Origin: Armatimonadia bacterium
GTDB lineage: Bacteria > Armatimonadota > Zipacnadia > Zipacnadales > JABUFB01
Length of the DNA stretch: 64,000 nt
Reading direction: 5' to 3'
NCBI GenBank assembly: GCA_039679385.1
Contig: JBDKVB010000016.1
Coordinates: 44,306-108,305, forward strand
Shown here: positions 40,938-50,500 of the stretch, piece after piece
How the letters are laid out: the number at the start of each line of letters is the position of its first letter
Position numbering within the stretch: the first letter of the stretch is position 1
Position numbers and translations under genes: made by a program
The notes under the pieces: model-generated
Told to the model about the DNA's origin: nothing
What the model saw: only the letters and a program-made list of their open reading frames with translations
Database searches by the model: none

Positions 40938-41045
40938 TACCTTTCCTCCTGAGGTGCCGTCCTGCCAGGTCAGCCGTCACCTGACGGCCCCGCCCAGCGA
41001 TGTTTACTGGTGTCGCGTGTTGGCCCCCGCCGACGTGCGCCGCCC

Positions 41046-43415
41046 TTACGGCTTGGCCGCGCTCCCACCCTTGGGGGTTACGGTTGCCGGAGCGGCTTGC
41101 CGCGCTGCTCCGACTCCACCGATCCGTTTCCGAAGGCCCACGAAGGCGTCGTTACCGCCGAAGGCCTCGTTCACTCCAAAGCTCAGGTCCACACTATCGT
41201 TCAGCCGCCACAGACCCCGTAGATCCAGCCGCAGGTCGTTGGGGTTCCACAGGTCGGTCTCCCACCACAGCCGCCGGGTCAGCGGGTAGTCAAACCCCAG
41301 TCCCAGCTTGCTCCCCAGTACTCCCAGCCGCAGGGTCCCCTCCCCAAGGAAGGGGAAGCCACGCTGCAACACAAAGGTCTCACTGTCCCCGATGTCCCGA
41401 ACACCGACCCGCCAGAAGCTGTCCAGCGCACTCCCATAGTACAGGTCGGCCATGAGGTCCGACCGCAGCGCGTTGTGCTGTGACCCCTCCAGGCTCAGAT
41501 ACCCGCCCACAGCGTCGGGCTGCAGACTCCGGAAGACGCCGGTCACCTTGTTCATGGTCTGGTCGACCCGCGTCAGGCTCTTGTCCGCCTTCGCCACCAC
41601 TTCAATCCCGGACTCCGTCAGCTTCCGCACGTTGTGTACACTCGCCGTAAGGTCCTCGGTCACCCCCGGGTCTGTCAGCACCTTCCGCCCATGGGAACTC
41701 ATCACCGACAGGTCATCCATGGTGCTGCGCAGCTTGCCCATCGTAGCCCTGACATCGCTCCACATCTGCTCGTCGTTGATGTGGCTCGAGGTCGTCGCCA
41801 GCACCTGACGACCGTCCTTCATCAGACCGCTGGCCTGCTCCGCCGTTGCTGCGAGATTCTCGCTGGCCTTCTCCAGGTTCGCTACCGTCGACTTGATCTG
41901 CCCATTCAGAACCGGATCCGCCAGCGTGCCGCGGAGCGTCTTCGTGATCTCTTCGATGTTGGTCGTCGCCTCGCGAATGTGCGCCCCGGAGGCTGCCAGA
42001 TCGTTGGGCAGAGGCGACAGCGCCAGCAGGTCGTGGATGCGCCGCGTCGTCTGCTCGATGTCGGAGGCGCTGCTCTCCACCATCGTCGCGATCCGGCCGG
42101 TGACCTTCTCGACGTCGGTCGAGGACTTCTCAATGAGCCCCTGAGCCCGTCCCGCCGCCGCCGACAGATCACGGTTCATGTTCCCGGATAGCGCCGCCAG
42201 GTTCGCGCTGCTGGTCTCAAGGTCCGTCGCGGCCTTCTGGACCATTGCGTTGACCCGCTGGGTGCTGGCGCTCAGGTCCTTGCCGCTGTCGGCAACCAGG
42301 GTGGCCAGCGACGTCGTCGCCTTCTCCACCTGGGCCGCTGCCTGCTCGACGTTGACTGACGACTTCTCTACCAGCTCACGGACCCGCTGGGCCGTCGCCG
42401 TGAGATCGGCACCGGCACTGCGCGTCACGTCCTCCACCATCGCCGAAGTCTTCGCCAGGTGGGAAGCCGTCTCCTGGATGTTCCCAGAGGACTTCTCCAT
42501 CGTTTCGCGTACCAGTCGCGCCGAAGTCTCCACGTCCCCGGCGCCGCTGTCAACCATCTTCTCCAGACGTGCACCGGTCCGGGCAAGGCTCCCGCTTACT
42601 GCCTCCACATTGCCGGCGCTGGCGTCAATCATCCGGGCTACGCGCGAGGTCGCCCCTTCTACGTCCGGAGCACTGACGACGACCATCTGCCGCACCCGAG
42701 CTGCACTTCGGTTCAGCTCAGTGGCCGCCGCGGCAACTTCCCGGGCAAGGGTCCCCACTCGCGCCTCATTCTGCACCGAGACCCGCGCGAGCATCTGCGT
42801 GAACTCGGCAGCGTTGCGCGTAGCGTCCTGCACGTTGGCCAGAATCAGCGGCAGTCGCTCCCGCACCTCCGAGCTCGCATACACAGATCGCAGGTCCGCG
42901 ATGGCCGCGTTCACGTTCTGCAGAACCACCCGCCCATCCTCGGTTAGCTCGGTCAGCCCCGCAATCCTCTCGCCGGCCACATGGGCCTGCGCTCCCAGGG
43001 GCTGAGGCGCCTTCAACTGCTTCTTACTCATCTGCGCCTCAAGCTCACGCTCCTGCTGGGTCTTGCGCCGCACCATGACGGTTGTGTCGCCCAGCATTCC
43101 GGACTGGGCAATCAGAAACTCATCGGTGTCCAGGAGCTGAACATCACGGTTGATGAGAAGGTGCACCAGAACGCTACGGTCGGGGAACTGCTTGAGCTCT
43201 TCCTCGGTGGCCAGCTCTATACTGAGCACCCGGCCGATCTCTTTGCCGGCAAGCAGAACCTTGGCCCCTTCACCCAGCCCCTCAACGTTCCGGAAGTGGG
43301 CCACTACATGCTGACCATGCGACCAGCCCACGTACCCCGTGACATAGGTCAGGGATACGAAGGCCGCGACCAGCAAGACGACAAAGATCAACCCCACTTT
43401 GGCTTCGTCAACCAA
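41046..43415 (-). CDS. MCE/MlaD-family lipid-transport protein with long repeat region
   Basis: MCE proteins form rings that bind lipids between the inner and outer membrane. The 789-aa protein has a membrane anchor (residues 8-27) and one MCE domain (about 38-118, FRNVEGLGEGAKVLLAGKEIGRV). From about 215 to 480 there are helical repeats of roughly 30 residues (for example SSADIEQTTRRI, SSTDVEKVTGRI, SSVNVEQAAAQV). The last ~135 residues (about 655-789) are beta-rich with alternating aromatic/polar residues (LGLGFDYPLTRRLWWETDLW). That pattern suggests a barrel-like end in or near the outer membrane. The TTG at 43415 is used; GGAGTG lies about ten bases upstream. It follows mlaF. Lipid-transport role is inferred from family and operon. 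Confidence 0.8.
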   Translation of the reverse strand: MVDEAKVGLIFVVLLVAAFVSLTYVTGYVGWSHGQHVVAHFRNVEGLGEGAKVLLAGKEIGRVLSIELATEEELKQFPDRSVLVHLLINRDVQLLDTDEFLIAQSGMLGDTTVMVRRKTQQERELEAQMSKKQLKAPQPLGAQAHVAGERIAGLTELTEDGRVVLQNVNAAIADLRSVYASSEVRERLPLILANVQDATRNAAEFTQMLARVSVQNEARVGTLAREVAAAATELNRSAARVRQMVVVSAPDVEGATSRVARMIDASAGNVEAVSGSLARTGARLEKMVDSGAGDVETSARLVRETMEKSSGNIQETASHLAKTSAMVEDVTRSAGADLTATAQRVRELVEKSSVNVEQAAAQVEKATTSLATLVADSGKDLSASTQRVNAMVQKAATDLETSSANLAALSGNMNRDLSAAAGRAQGLIEKSSTDVEKVTGRIATMVESSASDIEQTTRRIHDLLALSPLPNDLAASGAHIREATTNIEEITKTLRGTLADPVLNGQIKSTVANLEKASENLAATAEQASGLMKDGRQVLATTSSHINDEQMWSDVRATMGKLRSTMDDLSVMSSHGRKVLTDPGVTEDLTASVHNVRKLTESGIEVVAKADKSLTRVDQTMNKVTGVFRSLQPDAVGGYLSLEGSQHNALRSDLMADLYYGSALDSFWRVGVRDIGDSETFVLQRGFPFLGEGTLRLGVLGSKLGLGFDYPLTRRLWWETDLWNPNDLRLDLRGLWRLNDSVDLSFGVNEAFGGNDAFVGLRKRIGGVGAARQAAPATVTPKGGSAAKP

Positions 43416-43439
43416 GCTGGGATCACTCCACTCGCGAGG

Positions 43440-44204
43440 TCATACCTGGATCGGCCCCTCGGCCTGGCCTCGAACGAACTGCTGTACGATGAGGTTGCCT
43501 GTCGTCCTCATCCGTTCGGGCGTATCGCACGCGACGATCCGGTGATCGTGAATCATCATCACTCGGTCGCTGATCGAGAAGAGCTCCTCCACCTCATGTG
43601 TCACCACTACGGAGGTGACGCCCATCCGGTCGCCGAGCTTCGTGATCAGCCGATCGATCACAGCCGCTGTGATCGGGTCCAGGCCTGCGCTGGGCTCATC
43701 GTAGAGCAGAAGGGCGGGTTCCAGCGCGAGAGCTCGGGCGATTCCCACTCGCTTCCGCATCCCGCCGGACAGTTCCGCAGGCATCCTGTCCCTGCTCTCG
43801 CCCAGCCCCACCTCACCCAGCAGGCCGCGTACTCTGGTGTCGATCTCCTCGTCCGTCAACTCGCCCCGACGCCGCAGCCCGAAGGCGACGTTCTCCCCAA
43901 CCGTCATGGAGTCAAACAGCGCCGCGTACTGAAAGCACATCCCCATCTTGGCGCGCGGCTTCATGAGCTCGCTTTCGCTCAATCCAGTGATATGCTGACC
44001 GTCGATCACAATCTCGCCGCTGGTCGCCCGCACAAGTCCCATCAGGTTCTTGAGCAGCGTGCTCTTCCCCGACCCCGACATCCCCATCACGCCGAAGGTC
44101 TCGCCCCGGTACACCTCAAAGGAGAGATCCTCCAGAATCTGCCGTCCCCCGATTTCATAGCACAGGTTCCGCACCTGGATGATCGCATCGAGTTCAGCCG
44201 GCAT
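43440..44204 (-). CDS. mlaF: ABC transporter ATPase, MlaF-like
   Basis: The 254-aa ATPase powers the MCE lipid transporter. It has Walker A GMSGSGKST (residues 41-49), a Q-loop (FQYAALFDSMTV), the ABC signature LSGGMRKRVGIARAL, Walker B LLLYDEPSAGLDP, and a switch histidine in VVVTHE. The SGGMRKR form and a following PSAGLDPIT are typical of the MlaF/Mkl subfamily. It lies between mlaE and the MCE gene and is likely cotranscribed with them. Confidence 0.93.
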   Translation of the reverse strand: MPAELDAIIQVRNLCYEIGGRQILEDLSFEVYRGETFGVMGMSGSGKSTLLKNLMGLVRATSGEIVIDGQHITGLSESELMKPRAKMGMCFQYAALFDSMTVGENVAFGLRRRGELTDEEIDTRVRGLLGEVGLGESRDRMPAELSGGMRKRVGIARALALEPALLLYDEPSAGLDPITAAVIDRLITKLGDRMGVTSVVVTHEVEELFSISDRVMMIHDHRIVACDTPERMRTTGNLIVQQFVRGQAEGPIQV

Positions 44205-44274
44205 AGGGCCTCACCTCTGCCCCTCGTCGCGATTCTGCAGGCTGCGACTGCCCATCGCGGCGAAGCTGCGCCCG

Positions 44275-45039
44275 CTAGTGAAACAGCAGGGGCGCCAGGA
44301 GCAGGTCCGCTACGTACACCAACATAATACAGTAGACGACAGAACGCGTCGTGGCCTTGCCCACTTCCTCCGAGGCCATGCCGCACTTCAGCCCCTGGTG
44401 GCAACCCACGATCGCGATGATGACCCCGAAGACGAGAGCCTTTGCCACGCCGCCCAGTATCGTCGCCGGCTCCACATGCCCCGGGATGAAGGCGAAATAG
44501 TTGCGCTCATTGATCGCCGGCGAGGCCGCCGCCATCGCGTAGCCGCCAAGCACGCCGATGAGGTCGCCGAAAAACACCAGTACCGGCACCATTACGAGCC
44601 CGGCGATATACCGGGGAATCACCAGGTATTCGACCGGGCTGGTCGCAAGGGCTCGCAGAGCATCGATCTGCTCAGTAACCTTCATCGTGCCCAGTTCGGC
44701 CGCCATCGCCGAACCGGCTCGCGCCGCCACCACAAAGGCAACAAGAACCGGCGACAGTTCGCGGCACATGATCTCTGCCACGAACCAGCCGGCATACTCG
44801 TCGACGCCCCATTGCTTGGTCTCAATCGCTCCGTGGTAGGCCAGCACCGCGCCGGACAGAACCATCGTGACGGCCGCAATCGGCAGGCTGTTCACACCGA
44901 TATGCGCCATCTGGTGCACGGTCGTGCGGTACTCGGTCTTGCCCCTCAGGATCCCACGGATGGTCTCTAGATGCAGCAGACTGATCTCGCCAAAGAACGC
45001 CAGGAAGGCGATGATCTGCCGCCCAATACGTGCTAGCAA
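44275..45039 (-). CDS. mlaE: ABC transporter permease, MlaE-like
   Basis: The 254-aa inner-membrane protein is the MlaE/YrbE permease. It has about five hydrophobic segments and the conserved patterns VGVNSLPIAAVTMVLSGAVLAY (near residues 47-68), RELSPVLVAFVVAARAGSAMAAELGTMKVTEQIDALRALATSPVEYLVIPR and HQGLKCGMASEEVGKATTRSVV. The first gene of mlaE-mlaF-MCE, it is driven by a strong promoter 65-95 bases upstream. The family moves phospholipids between the membranes of diderms. Confidence 0.93.
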   Translation of the reverse strand: MLARIGRQIIAFLAFFGEISLLHLETIRGILRGKTEYRTTVHQMAHIGVNSLPIAAVTMVLSGAVLAYHGAIETKQWGVDEYAGWFVAEIMCRELSPVLVAFVVAARAGSAMAAELGTMKVTEQIDALRALATSPVEYLVIPRYIAGLVMVPVLVFFGDLIGVLGGYAMAAASPAINERNYFAFIPGHVEPATILGGVAKALVFGVIIAIVGCHQGLKCGMASEEVGKATTRSVVYCIMLVYVADLLLAPLLFH

Positions 45040-45103
45040 GGGGGTGCACCACCAACGCCTTTTGAGCTCGGGGAGCGTCCAGAGCTTTCGGTCCTATGGG
45101 CGG

Positions 45104-45133
45104 ATTATAATCCACCCTTTGCAGGCAAGTCAA
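45104..45133 (-). promoter_or_regulatory. Strong sigma70-type promoter of the mla operon, with palindromic -10
   Basis: On the minus strand TTGACT (45128-45133) and TATAAT (45104-45109) are 18 bases apart. The -10 lies inside the perfect palindrome GGATTATAATCC (45102-45113), which therefore also contains TATAAT on the plus strand. Transcription would start about 60 bases before the mlaE ATG. Confidence 0.7.
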
Positions 45134-45317
45134 CCGCCGCCACGCGCCCCTCCAGACCCCACTCGCCGCCATCCCGGGCAGGCCCTGAGCCCCTGTCAGC
45201 CCCACCCTCCTTATCCGGCCGGTTCTTGTCCATCTGCAACCTTCGGCAGCTTTCAGGGCCGCGATAACCCGCTCTCCACAGCAACCCGGACTCACGCGGC
45301 AGAGGCACGGCGCGCGC

Positions 45318-45347
45318 TTGACAGCCCCAGAGGAGCGTACCTATAAT
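45318..45347 (+). promoter_or_regulatory. Consensus sigma70-type promoter for the exported 200-aa protein
   Basis: TTGACA (45318-45323) and TATAAT (45342-45347) both match consensus exactly, with an 18-base spacer. Transcription would start near 45354, giving a leader of about 205 bases. Confidence 0.75.
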
Positions 45348-45558
45348 GAATCGGTACGGTTCCCGCCGGTGCTGCGTCCTTGCGGTTGCGTCCTGGATTA
45401 CGTGTGGCCCTTTCCCGTTCCATGGCCCCGGCGCGCTGTTCGCAGGCAGATGGCGGCCGCAGGTGCCCTCTCTGTCCCACAAGGCCGTAGCCGTCCTTCA
45501 CACACCGGCCCACTTACTTGCCTTCGGTCTAGCTCACCTGGGAGGGAATTCAGACCAG
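45348..45558 (+). other. Untranslated leader of about 205 bases
   Basis: The stretch between the consensus promoter and the ATG at 45559 encodes nothing I can support. A longer in-frame ATG at 45346 overlaps the -10 box and so cannot be in the transcript. The leader is GC-rich and could fold, but it matches no riboswitch I recognise. With 45134-45317 it makes up the 519-base gap between divergent genes. Confidence 0.5.
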
Positions 45559-46161
45559 ATGAAACGCGTGCTTCTCGTCCTCACCCTCGCCCTCGCTGTT
45601 GCAGTGCCGTCCTTCGCCCAGTACGGGTTCACCGCAGAGCACCTCAGTGTCGTCAAAGTCCCCGACTTCGGCTGGGGGATCTACGCCAAGAGCGCTCCGG
45701 TTGCTACCGGTCCGTCCTTCATGCTCTGGGTCTTCCCCGGCGTCGACAAGGTCGGCAGCGAGGCCAACATCCGTGCCGGCATCGTCCGTGACCGTCTCGT
45801 CCTCTACGCTGACCGCTTCGGCATGACCGGCATCGGCCACCTGCTGCTCACCCCAATCCCTGAGGACGCCGACTACTCCATCATGGTCGAGGCCCTCTCC
45901 GACGGCGCCCTGGTCCGCCAGGAACTCGTTACTATGGATGAGCGCATCTCCGACGCCTACGGAGCGACCAACAAGCAGTTGGGCATGTTCTGGTTCAACC
46001 GCCTGTGCGGTCTTTCGCTGCTTGCCGCTCGCCCCGAGGCCAACTGGAAGACCTGGGCTCCCGATAACAAGACCCTCTCCACCAACTACGCTCTGGCCCT
46101 CATGGCCAACTGGCGCAACTGGAAGGGTTCCGTGGCCCCGATCACCAACCTGGGCAAGTAA
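45559..46161 (+). CDS. Exported protein of unknown function
   Basis: The 200-aa product begins with a signal peptide (MKRVLLVLTLALAVAVPSFAQ, cleavage expected after SFA). The mature part is mixed alpha/beta, with stretches such as YGFTAEHLSVVKVPDFGWGIYAK and RDRLVLYADRFGMTGIGHLLLTPIPEDADYSIMVEALSDG; I do not recognise it. The ATG at 45559 is chosen because the signal peptide starts there, with GGAGGG 12 bases upstream. A consensus promoter and a downstream hairpin suggest a highly expressed single-gene transcript. Confidence 0.75.
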   Translation: MKRVLLVLTLALAVAVPSFAQYGFTAEHLSVVKVPDFGWGIYAKSAPVATGPSFMLWVFPGVDKVGSEANIRAGIVRDRLVLYADRFGMTGIGHLLLTPIPEDADYSIMVEALSDGALVRQELVTMDERISDAYGATNKQLGMFWFNRLCGLSLLAARPEANWKTWAPDNKTLSTNYALALMANWRNWKGSVAPITNLGK

Positions 46162-46200
46162 CCGGCCTGTTGCTCTGGCCGCTTGATTGCACGCTCTGAA

Positions 46201-46226
46201 GGGGCGCGGGAGTTGACCCGCGCCCC
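46201..46226 (+). terminator. Terminator after the exported 200-aa gene
   Basis: GGGGCGCGGG (46201-46210) pairs perfectly with CCCGCGCCCC (46217-46226) around AGTTGA, 39 bases after the stop, followed by ACACTTT. The stem is very stable, although the T run is short. Confidence 0.65.
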
Positions 46227-46266
46227 ACACTTTGGCCGAAACGTGTTATCTGAGCCGATTCTGCTG

Positions 46267-46272
46267 TATACT
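46267..46272 (+). promoter_or_regulatory. Possible -10 element of the deacetylase gene
   Basis: TATACT (46267-46272) stands 55 bases before the ATG at 46327. The -35 position (TGTTAT, 46244-46249, spacer 17) is weak. No better promoter is seen between the terminator and the gene. Confidence 0.4.
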
Positions 46273-46326
46273 ATTGACCAGGCTGTACGCATCAACCAAA
46301 GGACCTGTATCAAACTCACCGCACCC

Positions 46327-47466
46327 ATGCCTCTCGCCCGCCTGATAGCCCTGATTTGCCTGATCACCGCTGCGACTCCGCTCCTCGCTGACGGCGAGAT
46401 TGTGGATGCGCTCGATGCGTCCCTCAGTTGCCTCTCCGTGGACGCGCCCGTCACGGGTGCCCGGGTGATGCTGGACGGGGGCCTGATCGGGTACACGCCG
46501 CTACATCTTGCGCTGGCGCCTGCGGGGCTCCATCGCATTGCCGTCCTTGCCGAGGGCTACGAGACCTGGACCATGGCGATCGACCTGCCCCTCGGCTCCG
46601 TCACCCATATAGATGCACCTCTCGTCCGAGGACAGTCCACAGCGCCCGTCGGCCCGACCAGGGCAGCGGATCCCGCTGTGCCTGAGGCGCTGGTCGCCAG
46701 TGTCTCGACGCCGACCGGCCCGCTCGCGCAGGCCTTCAACGAAGTCAGCGATCGCCCGGTAGAACCAGCCGACACCCCGCCGACTGCGACCACCTCGAAA
46801 GAGCCTGCAGCTCCCGCAAAGACGCCGGCAGTCCAGGCTCTGTCGGAGTTGCCGGCCGGTAAGCTCTGGCCGAAGTACCCGACGCCGACCCGCTATGCCG
46901 CGCTCACCTTCGACGACTTCCCCATGACCTGGAGTGCCGACCAACTCCTGGAGATACTGCGCACTCGCGCCGTCCGGGCCACCTTCTTCGTGATCGGCCA
47001 CAAGGGCCAGGGAGGGGAAGCCTGGCTGCAGCAGGCGGTCGCAGACGGCCACACCCTCGGCAACCACTCCTTCGAGCACCAGCGGATGGACCGCTTCGAC
47101 GCCCAGACGGCGGCTGCCGACATGAGCCGCTGCAACGTGGTCATCGACTCGGCCGTCGGCACCTATCCGAGGTTCTTCCGTCCTCCGGGCGGCCGTGCGA
47201 GTCCTGCTCTGCGACAGGCCGCCGCTTCCCTGGGCATGAAGCTGGTGCTCTGGAACTCGGCGTCCGAGGACTACGAGGACCCACCACCCACGAAGGTCGT
47301 GGAGGATGTCCTCAAGAACTGCGGAGACCGCCAGTTCGCCGTCATAGCCCTCCACGACGGCAGCGCGTCGACCCTGCAGGCGCTCCCACGGATCATCCAT
47401 GAGCTGCGCATGAGGCGCTACCGGCTCGTGACCCTCGAGGAGCTGTACGCCCGCATCGGGCAGTGA
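46327..47466 (+). CDS. Exported polysaccharide deacetylase with PEGA domain
   Basis: The 379-aa protein has a signal peptide (residues 1-23, LIALICLITAATPLLA). A PEGA domain (CLSVDAPVTGARVMLDGGLIGYTPL, about 38-100) is followed by a Pro/Ala/Thr-rich linker. A C-terminal NodB-type domain contains ALTFDDFPM (D196, D197), the metal-binding NHSFEHQRMD (HxxxH), RFFRPPGGR, and the ALHDG end motif. NodB enzymes remove acetyl groups from chitin, peptidoglycan or similar glycans; the substrate is not determinable here. The ATG at 46327 is the first that gives a signal peptide. Confidence 0.87.
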   Translation: MPLARLIALICLITAATPLLADGEIVDALDASLSCLSVDAPVTGARVMLDGGLIGYTPLHLALAPAGLHRIAVLAEGYETWTMAIDLPLGSVTHIDAPLVRGQSTAPVGPTRAADPAVPEALVASVSTPTGPLAQAFNEVSDRPVEPADTPPTATTSKEPAAPAKTPAVQALSELPAGKLWPKYPTPTRYAALTFDDFPMTWSADQLLEILRTRAVRATFFVIGHKGQGGEAWLQQAVADGHTLGNHSFEHQRMDRFDAQTAAADMSRCNVVIDSAVGTYPRFFRPPGGRASPALRQAAASLGMKLVLWNSASEDYEDPPPTKVVEDVLKNCGDRQFAVIALHDGSASTLQALPRIIHELRMRRYRLVTLEELYARIGQ

Positions 47467-47547
47467 GCCCTTGGCCTCAGCCCCTGCCCTGCGAGTCGCT
47501 ACTCCTGGCCCCGCTGGGGCAGCACGGGCCTTCCCGGTCCACGGACG

Positions 47548-50500
47548 GTGAGTTGCGTGAGTGACATCCTCCTGCTGTGTGGCCCAACCGGCGCCGGCAA
47601 GACACGGCGCCTTGTCGAGGCTTACGTCACCCATGCCGACCGCTACGGAGACGACTCCGTCGCCCTTCTGCTGCCCACGACTCTGGCTGTGGCGGCCTAC
47701 TCGAACCGGATCGCCAGGGCACGGAGCAAGGGCGGCCTCTATGACGCCCGCATCTTCACCTTCCCCACACTGGCCGAGACCCTACTTGACGCCAACCACC
47801 GTCCGGTGCGGCGGATCTCCGACCTCCAGCGTCGTCTGCTCCTGACTCAGCTCATCGACGACCTGCACGGTCAGGGCCGTCTCCCCTACCTCGAAGGAGT
47901 GGCGAGCTTCCCCGGCTTCCTGCGAGCCGTGGGGAGCATCCTCGACGAGCTGAAACGCGCTGCCGTCGACCCGTCGCTCTTCGAGCAACTCACCCACGAG
48001 CGAATTCCCGATCACCCGGTCAATGCCGATCTCATCGCCCTTTACCGCGCCTACCAGGACCACCTGATTAAGCGCGGTCTGTATGACGAGCCGGGCGCCT
48101 TCTGGGAAGCCCGAGCGCTCCTGCGGGACGGCAAGCGGCGACCGCTGGATCGCGTCAGCCTTCTCCTCCTGGATGGCTTCAGCGAGCTGACCACGACCCA
48201 GATGCAGGTCTTCGAGGACCTGGCCGCCCACGTCGAGCGTTGTGTGGTCGGTCTCTCTACCGAGGCCGCGCAGGACAGCGACCTGTTCGCAGTTCCTCGT
48301 CGGACCTTGGGGCGTCTCCTGTCCCTGGAGGGTGCAAGGGTCGAGTGGCTTGAGCCTGAGCCGGATACCTCGGCGCTCCAGGGCATCCGCAGCGCCCTCT
48401 TCCGGTTCGACGGTCGGCGGGACCTCCGCAGCGACGCCTCTCTTCGTCTTCTGGGCGCTCCCGGCGTCGTGCCGGAGGTGCGTCGTCTTGCTCGCGAGAT
48501 CAAGAGTCTTCTGCTGGAGGGCACGCCGCCCTCGGAGATCGCAGTCGTCCTGCGCGATCCCGACACCTACGCCGTCGCCCTTCGCGACGTCTTCTCCGAG
48601 TATGGTCTGCCCTGCGCGATCACCCACGGCGAGTCGCTCAGCGCCCGCCCGGTGGTGCAGGCGGTTCTCGACCTCCTTCATGTGGTGGCCGACGACTACC
48701 AAGCCGCGGACGTCGCCAAGCTGGTGGGCAACAGCTACGTGAGCTCCTCCGAGCTGCTGTCCGACCAGGCGATCACGCCCGATGACTTCGAGGCCTGCGT
48801 TCTCGCCGCTCACATTCTCGGCGGAGGCGGCACCTGGGCCCGACAGTTCAAGGTCTACCAGAGTCGCCTGGCGGCGGAGAGGGATCGTGCCCTGCAGGCC
48901 GAGGCGGAGGAAGACGAGGAGAACCGACCCCGGTCCCCGTCGGCGATCGAGGCGGAGGTCAGGAGAGCCGAAGCGGCGGCCACGCTGTTTGATTCCCTGC
49001 GCCGAGTCTTGTCGCCGCTGGAGCGCTCACAGCGCCTGTCGTCGGCAGTAGCCGCCCTGGTGCAGGCCGTGACGACTCTGGGGATCCTCGAGGGCGTCAG
49101 GAACGCGCAGCACGACCTGCACGAGATCGCCCGCGACCTGAGCGCACTCGAGCTGCTCTTCCAGGGACTGCGGGAGATGGCCGAGACGGCCGGCGAGATG
49201 GGCACCGATCCCGTGGTGAAGCCCGCTGACCTCCTGGCCCATCTACGTGACTACTGCTCGGAGAGTCGCCTGTCCGACGGTCGCTCCTTCGACCAGGCGG
49301 TCAGTGTGCTGGATGCCTATGAGGTCCGTCAGTTGCGCTTCCGGGAGGTCTTTCTGCCCGGTCTCATCGAGGGTAGCTTCCCTCGGGCCCGTCGTCAGGA
49401 GCCCTTCTACCACGACGATGCCCGGCGTCGTCTCAACGCCGGCAGCCTCGTCCTCGAGGAGTGCCTGCCACAGCAGAGCGAAGAGAGCTACCTGCTGTAC
49501 ACTGCACTGAGCTGCGCTACCCGGCGGGTATGGCTCAGCTACCCGACCAGTGACACCCAGGGCCAGCCGCTGCTGCGCTCGCACTATGTGGACGAGGTCT
49601 TGTCGCGCTTCGAGCCGGGTTGCGCACCGCAGCCCGAGCTGGCGCGACTGTCCGAGATCGTCGCGTCACCGGGAGAGCTGGCTTGCACTCGTGAGTTGCT
49701 GGAGGCCGCCGCCCTTGATGAGAACCTCGCTCCTGTAGCCCGAGAAGTCGCGGCTGACCGCTGGAGTCACGTGCAGCGGGCCGCGGCCGTCGAGCGCCAG
49801 CGCGACTCCCTGCACGCGCCGGGAGTGTTTGAGGGTGTACTCCCGAGCCTCGAGGCCAAGGCTACCGTCCGTGGTCTCTTCGGTGTTGACCACAAGTTCA
49901 GCGCCAGTGCCATGGCCTGCTACGGCAACTGCCCGCTGAGCTTCTACTTCGCGGACGTGCTCCAACTCTCGGCACTGGAAGAGCCCACGGAGGAGGCCCA
50001 GGCGCTCGATCTTGGCCTCATCACCCACCGGGTTCTGCGCAACTTCTTCCGAGAGCGCCAGCACGGCACCGACAACTTCCGGCCGCTCACCAGCGACGAA
50101 CTGGAGGCTGAGACCGAGCGGCTCACAAGCTTGGTCGGCGCAGTCTTCCGCGAGTGGGACACCCGTGGACTCGTCGGTCACGCTCGCCTGTGGGAGATCA
50201 CCCGGCAGGAGGTCGAGCAGGACCTCCAGGAAGTCTTGCTCTTCGAGGCCAGGCACAACGAGGACCCCAAGGGCACGCCGCGCGCCGTCTGGGGAACGGA
50301 AATCGAATACGGAGAGGCGTCACCCTTCACTCTGGGCGAGGGCGAAGATGCACTCCTGCTCCACGGGCGGATCGACCGCATTGATGTGATACCGGGCACG
50401 GAGCCCTTGCAGTTCGTGCTCCTCGACTACAAGCGCGGACAGGGCGAGTCACCAGCCGCCATCCAGCACGGCGTCAGTTTCCAGCTTCCCCTCTACTACC

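Noticed and set aside
45346..45558. In-frame extension of the exported 200-aa protein to an ATG at 45346
   Set aside because: That ATG overlaps the -10 box of a consensus promoter and would hide the signal peptide inside the protein. The start at 45559 fits better.
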